From Circinella umbellata (Eukaryota > Mucoromycota > Mucoromycetes > Mucorales > Lichtheimiaceae): a DNA stretch of 64,000 bases. The stretch covers positions 124,001 to 188,000 of the forward strand of contig JAIWNF010000036.1 in assembly GCA_025093555.1 (NCBI GenBank), read 5' to 3'. Under the pieces are notes generated by a model. That model searched no databases and had not been told where the DNA came from. It was given only the letters and a program-made list of their open reading frames with translations. The position numbers and the translations under genes are program-made. Below, piece by piece: positions 48,604-58,368 of this stretch; the stretch's first letter is position 1; every line of letters starts with the position of its first letter.

Positions 48604-50237
48604 CACTTATAAAATTAAAAAATACTAGTAATACCCAAAAATTCTATCTGTCTGTAAATTAGGATTATTGATAGTAACGAATAACCGAACAGTAATACCG
48701 AGAACCTCATCAAATAACCATTTTTTGCGTGTTGTTTTCCCAACAATGCATGACGGACAGTTAGCTTAAGTGGAATTCTCCTGGATGAAACTATTAATTA
48801 TACGTAGCAACTCTCGTCTGAATAAATTTAACTATTCTTCTTTATTTAGGATAGGCAACTGGCAAGGATTGTCTTTTTTACCGACAAGTAAATGGGAATT
48901 TTTACTGAAAAAGTAATAGCAGATATAATCAAATAAAATAAAAATGATGATGATGACAATGTCTGGTGTAGATTACGTTTAGTGACGTTTTATACAAAAC
49001 TACTATACTTTCCTGATCGTACCACAGCACTGAGTATTTTCTCCAATGCTCTAGAATAGAATTAGGATAGTTTTCAATATAATCGCTTTCGTCGTCACCA
49101 AGAAGTGTTAACATGAGATATAATCACGGTATCCCCTGATAGCGCAAGATGACAACTATTGGTAATTCTATAGTGACTGAAATAAATGGATCAATATCAG
49201 TTTCCGCCATTCACACTGATGCAACCCTATTTACAACGACACATGTTGCTGTATTTAAAAAAAAATAAGATAACTTTTGTTCTCCTTTCATTAAATCAAA
49301 TAATATGCATAGCCGTTGATTTTTCTGTTGAAAAGTTATATTCTGCTAGTTTTGACAGTGGGAAAAATAAGTTAATAGTTGTAGAATACTAATGATTAAC
49401 ATCACTAGAGTGAATCATTCCCTTTCTACTTTATTGGTTATAAATTAACAAAATTGTTTTGAAAACGAATGTGTGTAACCTAATCCATGTGGCGCAGATC
49501 AATTTTTGGTTTATAGTAAGATAAATGCCGATGATACCACTGTTGTTATTATATTAAAGATTTCGTTGGTAAAGATCGGAACAAGTCTCAGTTATATATA
49601 AGTTCTATGCAGTCATATGCATACACAGCACAATAACTAATAATAATAATAATAAATGTCAAACTATACTGCGAAACTATACTGCGAAACTTTAATTTTT
49701 CTTTACATTTTTGGAAAAAAAAAAGTTTAATATAACAATTTGTTTACTCAATTTCTAAAAGCATATAAAAGTTTTTTTTAGTTACTAAGGGTAACCCATA
49801 TTTTTTTTTAATTCTTTTTTTTTTTTTGGTCCAATATAAATATAATGTTAACTGTGAGAGTGATTAATATTAATTAAAAAAAAAGGGTTTAATATATTTT
49901 AGTTAGAAAAAAAAAACATCATTACAAAAAGAAAATAAAGTAAAAGCGATAAGAGTGGAGTTATTTTTTTTTCTTTTTTTGTTTACAACCCACACGATGT
50001 TATGTGTGCGCGTAAACGGAAAGAAGAAGAATAAGGTAAGTTATATAAGTAAGTTAAACAAAGAGAAAGAATGAAATCGCGTTATAAATAAAGAAGGAGG
50101 TCTCTTTCAAAAAAAAAACAGCGTAGAAAAGAAGTGAGTGAGAGAGAGGAGGGAACAAAAAGAAGGGGGGGGGAGGAGGAGGGACATTGGATATACAAAT
50201 TTATAAAAAATATACTTTTTTTGTTAATCTTTTTTTT
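47144..50237. other. Long intergenic region, no supported gene
   Basis: About 3.1 kb, AT-rich. Features seen are a CA microsatellite of about 20 units (about 48562-48602), many A and T runs, a short direct repeat AAACTATACTGCG twice near 49660-49690, and a G-run of nine (about 50165-50173) in purine-rich sequence near the 3' end of the syntaxin gene. Small frames at 48929-49114 (-) and 49186-49392 (+) have no recognisable family. Confidence 0.5.
48562..48602. repeat. (CA)n microsatellite
   Basis: An uninterrupted run of about 20 CA units, visible directly in the sequence. Confidence 0.95.
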
Positions 50238-51212
50238 TTACTGTTGTGGTTGACCACCACTTTGATCACCACCACCACCACTTCCACCCGATGGAGCAAA
50301 GTGTACGGCTAATACGATAACAATAATAATGACAATGACTGCAAAAATACCAAAACAAATCCACTTCTTCTTTCTTGTCATTTTAGCATAATGTACTGCC
50401 TTACCGACTTCTTGAGTACCTTTTTCCATATCACCCACCACTTGATATGAACTTTCTTCAATTTGTGCCAATACTTTAGCTTGATTTTCCAATAAAAATT
50501 GCATTTCTTCAAACAAGGACGATAACTCTTCAACTGATTTAGCCAATCGTCGAATATCTTCATGACGTTCTTTGACAGCATCTAATGTTTGTTGACCATC
50601 ATAACGACGTTGTTCATTGGTCATGGATTGCATCAATTGTTGTGCAAAGACAGCAGGTCTACCTTGTTCCGCTTGAGAAATAGCTTGATCAATTTCATCT
50701 GGTGTAGCATTGGGGTTAGCAATACGAATTTGGCGTTCATATTGTCGAGATTCTGCCTTTTGGAAATCAAGTGCTACTTGACGATGACGTTGGATAGTAT
50801 CCATAAATGATTTGGTTACATTAGAGAATTGGTTTTTTCGAATAGCCAAGTCTGAATGTCTCGATGTAGGTTCAATTTCCTTAATCTTTTGTTTCACATG
50901 GGTCATGAATTGTTGTGTTTCTGAAGTCATACTATCAAGTTGAGAACGAATACGGGCTTCTTCACGAGCATCGGCAGCTTGAAGCATACTGGATTGTAAA
51001 GATTCAACACGAGAAATGTTTTCATTGATACCTCGGATGGTTTCTTGAATGTGAGAAATTTCATTGAGAAAGCCATCCATAGAAGAAGGGTCAGACTGGG
51101 AAGACAAGAGGGGTCGCATCTCGTATCGACCAGGTGCTGGTTGTGTTTGACTATCAACACCACCTGCAACAGGGGCAGGGCGTGAAAGTTCTGCTAACCG
51201 ATCGACGCTCAT
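50238..51212 (-). CDS. Plasma-membrane t-SNARE syntaxin (SSO1/SSO2-like)
   Basis: An intronless frame of 324 aa. It acts as the Qa-SNARE at the plasma membrane for exocytosis. Order: a disordered N-terminus; the Habc helical bundle (DGFLNEISHIQETIRGINEN, then helices through FMDTIQRHRQVALDFQKAES); the connecting segment RIANPNATPDEIDQAISQ; the SNARE motif (RHEDIRRLAKSVEELSSLFE then EMQFLLENQAKVLAQIEESS) with the zero-layer glutamine in ENQ; then a C-terminal anchor, WICFGIFAVIVIIIVIVLAV. After the anchor come about 25 residues, HFAPSGGSGGGGDQSGGQ..., an unusually long glycine/glutamine tail for a tail-anchored SNARE. The start is right upstream of the conserved region, so it is reliable. The upstream flank has GT repeats and A/G homopolymers. 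Confidence 0.93.
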   Translation of the reverse strand: MSVDRLAELSRPAPVAGGVDSQTQPAPGRYEMRPLLSSQSDPSSMDGFLNEISHIQETIRGINENISRVESLQSSMLQAADAREEARIRSQLDSMTSETQQFMTHVKQKIKEIEPTSRHSDLAIRKNQFSNVTKSFMDTIQRHRQVALDFQKAESRQYERQIRIANPNATPDEIDQAISQAEQGRPAVFAQQLMQSMTNEQRRYDGQQTLDAVKERHEDIRRLAKSVEELSSLFEEMQFLLENQAKVLAQIEESSYQVVGDMEKGTQEVGKAVHYAKMTRKKKWICFGIFAVIVIIIVIVLAVHFAPSGGSGGGGDQSGGQPQQ

Positions 51213-52198
51213 TAGGTATTAAGAAAAAATATGTGTGTGTGTGTGTGGGGAAGTGGAAAAAAAAAAGGTAAAAAAAAAAGAAGAGGGAAAGATAAAGAGG
51301 GAAAAAAAAAAAGGAAAGTAAAAAAAAAAAAGGGGGGGGGAGGAGTAGTGGGGAGAAACCGAGTTGTATGTATAAAAGTAGAAACACGCTCTGATTCTTT
51401 ACACATACACAGACTCTTATTTTCCAACCAAGCGTGTGTTCCTTTTTTTCCGCACTCCGTCCAAGTTAACTGAGTTTAGACATTTAGCTATTTTTATAAA
51501 AAAACTATTAAGCTGGAAAAAGAGATGGGCTTGGTTATTTAGGTGTGGCTGATCTTTCTCTTATAGGGCGATCTCTTTCTCTCATAATACTAAGCCCGGT
51601 TTTGCGTAAGACCAAAAAAGTCTTGGTTACAATGACGATGGTATGTGTTTTTTTTGTTTTGTTTTTGTTGTTTGTAACCTAATAAAAAGTACAACGCATT
51701 TTTTTTTTATTTCCTTTTGTTTACTGTTGTAACCAAAGGACAAAAAACCATTGGCTTGGCAACAATAACACACAAGGTTTCGGTCGGATCACGATTCAAG
51801 ATTTTTTGGAACAGTCGAGGCTCCCCTTCTTTTTTAATAACTTTAAAACAATTATAACAACGTACGCTAATAACAATAAAATTATGATTATTATTATGTG
51901 CCAAAAAAAAAGTAACGTACCAGGTAAAAGAAAAAAAAAGCCCATGAAAGTAGGTGGAGAGTTTTATTGTTATCAAATCCAAAAAAGAAGGTTAGTCTTG
52001 AATTGATTGATAATAAAATAGTAAATAATGATAATAAAATTTCAAAATGTAAAAAAAAAAAAAAATGAAAGAGGTGTGGAAATAAATGAAGGAGTTAGAG
52101 GGGGTATAGACAATTTTTTTTATATAAATGTAATATACATGTATATATAAAAAGATAAGGAATTGGATATTATTATTATTATTCTTATTCTTATTTTT
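51213..52198. other. Intergenic region with GT repeat and A/G homopolymer tracts
   Basis: Right upstream of the syntaxin start lie a GT repeat (about 51233-51247), A-runs and a run of nine G (about 51332-51340). In 51700-51870 a minus-strand frame contains RCYNCFKVIKKEGEPRLFQK, which has a CxxC pair but no further zinc-finger pattern. I do not call a gene there. Confidence 0.45.
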
Positions 52199-53463
52199 TT
52201 ACCAAGCAGTAGCATAACGTTCACCTGCTTCTAGTAAACCAACAGCTAATTTAAGTGCATTTTCTACACGATTACCTAAAAGGCCTTGACTATCATCTTT
52301 ATTACCTTCTTCTATAGGTAATTTCTCTTTTTTTTCTCGAGAAGCAGTATTAATCATAATAGGTAATTGTAATAACACTTTACAAATTGTTATAGATAAA
52401 GCCATTCGACGCCATAAATCAAAATAAGATAATCTTCGTAGATCTTGTTGTAATTCATATAATCGCATCAATTCAAATTGAATGACTTTATAATAAGTAT
52501 GGGTGGCTATGTAAAACAAATTGGTTAGGTCAAGTACTATTTTGTTATCTTGTCTTTGATACAACTTTTCTTACATAATAATAATTCTCTCATTTTACGA
52601 AAAGCAAGTTCAATTTGAATAATAGCATCTTCACTAATATGCATACCAGGATTCGTTTCATTTAAAGCATCTAATTATTATTCATGTTAATTATATTGAT
52701 AACTCCCTTTTTTTCTTCATTCAGTTACTTACGTATAAAAGCACGCATTGTTTGAAATTCACCGTCCATCATTTCAATAAATAACTGATAATGATAATTG
52801 AAATTAATTTAATCACAAGTTAATTGATATGAAACTTCTTATTATTGTAACTCACCTGATGTAACACGCGCTGTAATGTATCATTTGGATTTTCATCATC
52901 ATTTGGAGAATACATGGGTGAAGACATTGGATGTTGTTGTTTAGACAAATCATACATAAGTTTAGATGATGGATTACTTAATGTTTCGTAAGCCAATGAT
53001 AAAACTAATGAGATAGATTTCTTTATATTAGATTAAAAAAAAAAATAGGTATTTCTCTCCTATTCATATTAGATGATAAGGAGAAATAAAATATGAGTAA
53101 ACATCCTTACTTTGAAAACTTTCAGTGGCTCGAGGATAAGGTGGAACAAATTTATCAGGATGACATACTCGACTTCGCTAATAATAGAGATAGAGAATAT
53201 ATATATATATATATGTCAGTGACAACAATTCAAATAAGAAATAAGATAATTTTTCTTTTTTTTACCCTTATATAAGCTCTTCTAATATCTTCATTTGGAG
53301 CTTCTTTAGTAATACCAAGAACATGATAATAATCAGGAGCATTTAAAATTTCATCCACATATTGATACTTTTTTTCACTTTCTGTTGGTTGGTGTGCTGC
53401 TTGCTTTTTAGTATTGATTTTTACTTGTGGTGTTGAAGTGCCCCAAGGGTTTATGAATGGCAT
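52199..53463 (-). CDS. J-domain (DnaJ-like, class C) co-chaperone
   Basis: Six exons, 53463-53266, 53177-53111, 53004-52856, 52784-52733, 52670-52575 and 52506-52199, are phase-consistent and give 289 aa. The J domain is near the N-terminus: APDYYHVLGITKEAPNEDIR, RAYIRRSRVCHPDKFVPP with the invariant HPD, and SFQILSLAYETLSNPSSKLM then YDLSK. J domains stimulate Hsp70 ATPase activity. There is no Gly/Phe-rich region or cysteine-rich zinc domain, so it is class C. The C-terminal 150 residues are helical and hydrophobic (EDAIIQIELAFRKMRELLL, HTYYKVIQFELMRLYELQQD, LWRRMALSITICKVLLQLPI) and end LAVGLLEAGERYATAW. This resembles the CAJ1/DJP1-type arrangement only loosely. The client and cellular location are unknown. 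Confidence 0.85.
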
Positions 53464-56400
53464 TTTTATTTTTATCTTTTTTTTTTATTTTATTTTTTTT
53501 GTTTCGCAATTGAATTCAAAAGTTCGTAGTTTTTTAATTCGTTTCTTGAGTTTGACTCGCTAATCGAAATTTGAAGAAGGGAGAAGTAAGATTTAAAAGG
53601 AAAGAGAAAGATAAAAAAAAGAGAGAGAGAGAGATTAGGACTTTTGGTATTGAGTTAAGTTTTTTATTGTAAGTGGTATTTAGTGGCACAATTTGTTTTT
53701 TCTCCTTATTATTTAAAAAATGAGGAGTAATGAAATGAGGAGTAATTCTTTGATTGACAGGAGAAGAATAAGATTCTTAAAAAAAAGGGAAGAAGTGGGG
53801 GGGAGTAGAGAGAGAGCTTATGGTTATATAAAAATACAAATAATAAGGAAACAGAAAGAAGAAAAAATGATTGTTGTTATCTTATTGTGGTTTGTATTTT
53901 GGTCCTTATTTTTTGCATGTGAAAAAATATAAAGTTTTTGATGGGACCATTTTATTAACATTACATACAATCACGGACCATCACATTCAAACCCCATTTT
54001 TTTTTATATCATATTATAGTATTATTATTATTATTATTATTATTTGTTTATTACATATGTTAGTTTAGTAAAAGGTTATTTTAATATCAATGTTACTAAA
54101 TGATTTTCTTGATTGATACATGATTTGACTTTTTTTTTTATATATGTATATTTAATAGAGACATTATTTGGGCGGAGGGTTTTCTTTTTAGGCGTTGGGA
54201 ATCTTGATTGACGATATATTTTTCATGATTGGCAACACCTGAAAATTACATTAACTATATGTTGGGGAGAGTAGTTTACTGTTTATATATAACAGTACAG
54301 TATATCAGAAAATATGGATTACTAAAGAGTATTCCTTTTTTTTTTCTTTTGCTGAATGATAGATATGTATATTTATATAGCTTATCGACAAGCTTTTCTT
54401 ATACATGAAACATCAGATTCTGGTACGTACGTAAAGTATAAATGATATATGAGAATGTTAGACTTTTATTTTATTCTTTTGCATCATATACTTTATATAC
54501 TCTGAAGACATCATAGAAATAAAAGGTATATTCTACAAATAAATATCTAAACCATTTTTAAGAGAAAAAGAAATGAAAAAAAAAACGACGTGGTTTCAAT
54601 GAACAATTGCTATTGAAGAAAAAGTGCCCTATAATCTTGAAAAATACATTGGGTAATGTATTGACCCATTTGAAAGTTTTATTTACTAGACTAATATATA
54701 TATATATATCTATCGGTAATTTATTTTAGCCTATTAGCACGTAGTTACTCTTATATATGTTTAAAACTATGACCCGTTTTTATTTTATCAAATCTTTTCT
54801 TACGTATTTAATATTGTTTAACATTCCAATTGACTTCCAAATATCATGTACATACAGAAAAGATAAAAACAGTTAGAAAAGAAAGGGAAGAAAAACAATA
54901 AAGACCCTATCTTTTTCCACATAAAGTCTTTTTGGAAAGATTATTTCCAAACTTTCGCACGACAGAATAGACCCCCTATACACAATACTCTTTTTTTTTT
55001 GGATAGATGTATTGAGATTGAGTATTTTTTGAGCAATCTGTACATCATCAAACACATGTCTAACCATATAGAGCAAAGTACACATTAGTTTTTTTTATGA
55101 AACGTTGACCATATGATATCACAAATGTTCGGTATAAAGTTGTAAGTAGTGCAGTTCAATGTATTGTTTTTTTTTTGTATTGGTGGATCAACGTGATGTT
55201 AATAGAGAGAACTTGAATTGGAGGATCTTCGATAGAGGTGGTGGAAGTCTCTTTGAAAAATATCAAGAGTGCTGATGGTACGTAGTGAGTAGTTTTGGTA
55301 ATAAGCAGCGTTCAAGGAGCTTCCAAAGTACACTACTTCTAATTAGGCTTACTAGTTGGGTGAAACCATTTTACTAAAATAACTAATATAAAAACATATT
55401 AATCTTTACTGCTTATTAGTATCCACTTGTTCGAATAGTATCCACAAAAAAAAAGATAATACGCTTGGATTATTTGATTATATAAAATAGTTTTACGTAT
55501 TGATGCAATTTTTTTTTGTTTGAGAGTAAAGTGAGAAACAATCTATCTCATATAGTGTAAAATTCAAAGGCGAAACTATATAAAGCAACAAGTTGATTAT
55601 ATCTACCTGTAATCTCGTTTTAATAAGAAACTGTTAATATAGTATTTGGGCAATGTAAAATTATAATATGAAGAGATTATAAAGATAAAAGAAATTAAGC
55701 TAATAGATAGGAATAGGAAACATTTGTGTATGATATGTAAAAGAAAAACTATAACACTTACAAGATTCCCCCCACGGCCGTCGATAAAAAGGGGACTCAA
55801 AGCAGCATCTGATTCATTGATTTCAAGAGTCTCCATCTGCATTGATTATGTCTTATGTATAATTGATAACTTGTATTATACGCATATAAAATGTAGTCTT
55901 GTGTTGTTAGCAATGTATGTTTTGTAATGTTCCCGATACTCAGTTGGTAGAGATTTCCGTCTTAGGTTAAGGTTGTCAAAGCGAGCCAAGAATCGTCCAT
56001 TTTGATGTTCGACAAAGTTGCAATTGTATGAAAACAGAGTCTGTCACTATTCATACTATCTATTTTTGAATGTAATTTATAACGTTGTTTTTTCAACTTC
56101 ATTATATGTCAGAAAATATTATTTATGCAAAGGTACGTACAATTAACAAAACATGACCGGAGACAGCGGAGTCAATTGAACACAGTTATGACTTTTGGCT
56201 GCTGTGATTTTTCACACCCTTTTATATCTTACAAAGGAAGAAATTGAAATGACTGATGAGCCGACCTCTCTTTTGGGTTTTCCTCTCTCTATGATATCTT
56301 ATTTTTTTATCATGAGCAAAACTCGATTTTACCTGAAATAAGATCCGAATTAAGGAGTCAGATAATCAAATAATTAGTATAAAAAGGATAGTTTCTTCCT

Positions 56401-57156
56401 TTCACACAAAATAACAATTTGTTCACTCTCTTTCATTTTCATTGAAATATGTAAACTCTTTTCCCGACTATTTGATCGATTGAATTTGCCCTTTTATTTA
56501 TTTTTCTTTTTATTAAATAAGTTATTGATACGGTATAACTTTCCTTACGTATTCCTTGAGTCTTTACTCGGAATTTCTTATATTTTCTTTTTTATTTTAT
56601 TAATTATTATTACGATCCGAACGGGACGTAACAATACATAGAATTTATTTATTTATTTTTTTGTTTGGCAGAAATTTTGAATGTACATACGTACGCTAAT
56701 TTTTTTTGATGATTTGTTTTTAAAATGCTATGAGAACGGAATTTGTCACTGTTGGAATGGAAACGCGAAAGGGAAAGTAATTTTAGATGTTGATGGACCG
56801 CTATTTCTGGTCGTTGTCATCTAGCCGGTGTGGTGACTGAAAAAGGCTCATACGGATACGTACATTGAAAGCTAGCACTAGATTTGGTTCTTCTAGAGAG
56901 ACTGATGTATTCTTCCATGCTTAATAAGTGGTGATTAAACACAAAGTTTTATAACTTTTTGTTCGTGAATCATCAACTAACAGACTTTTACTACACTATT
57001 AAAAATATTTATATATTTGTACATGTGAACAACACCAAGTTGTTCTTTACTGTTTTTAATATTATTATATTAACAATTATGACTTGAAAGATCGATAAAG
57101 AAAAATATGTATGCGATATAAAGAATATAGTACATTTATAAAAAAAAAGAAAGGGT
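53464..57156. other. Long intergenic region with one dispersed repeat, no gene seen
   Basis: Purine tracts and a GA repeat (about 53620-53635) lie upstream of the J-protein gene. The rest is AT-rich and non-coding in appearance, with TA and TAT/ATT repeats (about 54020-54045). A copy of the 62.9 kb repeat sits at 55367-55522. A tRNA-like string at about 55930-55975 was examined and not called. Confidence 0.5.
55367..55522 (+). repeat. Dispersed repeat copy A, related to the foldback element ends at 62.9-63.5 kb
   Basis: The sequence matches 62907-63040 over its length. It shares CTTTACTGCTTATTAGTATC (one-base difference at the start), then TCGAATAxTATCCACA, AGATAAT, TTTGATTA, and finally TATTGATGCAATTTTTTTTT against TATTGGTGCGATTTTTTTT. 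Homology also extends a little to the left (ACTAAAATAA). No inverted partner was found nearby, so this is a solo or partial copy. Confidence 0.7.
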
Positions 57157-58368
57157 TTAAGTAATACATTGATCCTCCTTAACACTCTTGTTTTGTTTGT
57201 CGTTGGATCTTTTAAGTTTGTAAGATGTTTTACTGATCCATGTTTCGGGTACGGCACACGTTATCGTAGCCTTTCCATCTCTGATGTTTTTGGTATGTGT
57301 TTGGACTTTCTTCGATGTTGCTACAGATAAATCCTAAATCAATATAAACAGAAAAAAATATTAATAAATATATAATAGACATTCAATTAGCAATTTATAT
57401 TTGTAATATCAAGCCGAGAGTACCTTTAGTTGTACAAGTTTAGATACAACTGATGGAATTAGAATAAGGCTGCCAGCTGATTTGGTAACGGGTGTGGATG
57501 AAAGTTGTGTCATAACGTAAATTTTTGGTCCAGAAAGGTGCATTTTGTACGTATATAGATGATCATCCATAACCAAGATACCAGATATCACGGGATCTTC
57601 GATACCAATTCTTAACAATTCATTGAGCAATATTTTCATTTCTTTTCCAATTTTGATCTTGTCGTTTTCAAGTTTTTGACGGCCATCAATAGGTTTGAAT
57701 TCTGCAATTAAAACCACAAATCGACGTGATAGCCCATTAACATAAATCCCAAAATCTGGCTTGATATCTTTATTTTCGTTTGTTGAACCAACATTAGCCC
57801 TTTTAAAAAAAAGTGCCAACAAAAGTCAGTTTGATATGTATATGTTGTATATCTCTAGTTTATTATTCTGTATTTGGCTTACCAAAAGTGCTTGATGTTG
57901 ATATCAAGACTAAATATGACATCGAGAAGGGGTGCCACTACGTCGTGAACAAACGAGTCCTCGCCTCGGCTTTCTGCATAACCACCAACTTTTAAGGTAG
58001 GAAGACTAAAAAATAGAGACATTGGTTGTGGATTTGTCAGCATTTATGTTATCTGCTTCATAATCCATCTTGTATATACAAAAAAAAAGTGTTTTTTTTA
58101 CTTACATTCGATGAAGAGAATTAGCTATAATAAGATTCATGTAATTTTTAGATTGTAACGCTTTATTTAAAAAGCCGATTGTGTCAGCCTGTACCTCAAG
58201 CCAATCAACGTAAAAAGACTACCCATATAAAGCGTATACATATATGTAAGAATATTATCAGATCACGTATTTTCCAATATAATTCATGAATAATATATTA
58301 CTATTTCACTTACAGATGCAGCAGTAGTACACCATGTGTACACTTCAGCACTTGGGTTTTGAAGACAT
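57157..58368 (-). pseudogene. PD-(D/E)XK nuclease-like protein of unknown role, broken by one base in its first exon
   Basis: Exons 58368-58314, 58218-58106, 58005-57883, 57799-57424 and 57333-57157 give about 280 aa if one A is discounted in the AAAA at 58357-58360; without that the frame stops after seven codons. The first exon would read MSS then NPSAEVYTWCTTAAS, and all other phases agree. Later blocks are DWLEVQADTIGFLNKALQSK, HRILPTLKVGGYAESRGEDS, FVHDVVAPLLDVIFSLDINI, KPDFGIYVNGLSRRF, VVLIAEFKPIDG and GSLILIPSVVSKLVQLK. The PDF followed about 17 residues later by AEFK fits the PD-(D/E)XK nuclease-fold signature, with a glutamate earlier (ESRGEDS). Similar proteins are, to my recollection, abundant in Mucoromycota genomes near mobile elements; that is memory, not a search. 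The break may be a sequencing error in a homopolymer, in which case the gene is intact. Confidence 0.5.

Noticed and set aside
48929..49392. Two facing frames (MLTLLGDDESDYIENYPNSI... minus and MDQYQFPPFTLMQPYLQRHM... plus)
   Set aside because: Each is 60-70 codons without recognisable motif or splice partner; not distinguishable from chance.
51707..51900. Minus-strand frame with CYNCFKVIKKEGEPRLFQK, possible zinc-finger protein
   Set aside because: Only one CxxC pair, no second pair at a usual distance, no clear start; it may be chance.
55929..55997. tRNA-like string (CAGTTGGTAGAG followed by CCGTCTTAGGTTAAGG) resembling a tRNA D-arm and anticodon region
   Set aside because: No matching acceptor stem or TpsiC arm (GGTTCGAxxCC) at the right distance, and the anticodon stem does not pair well. 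At most a degraded tRNA piece.
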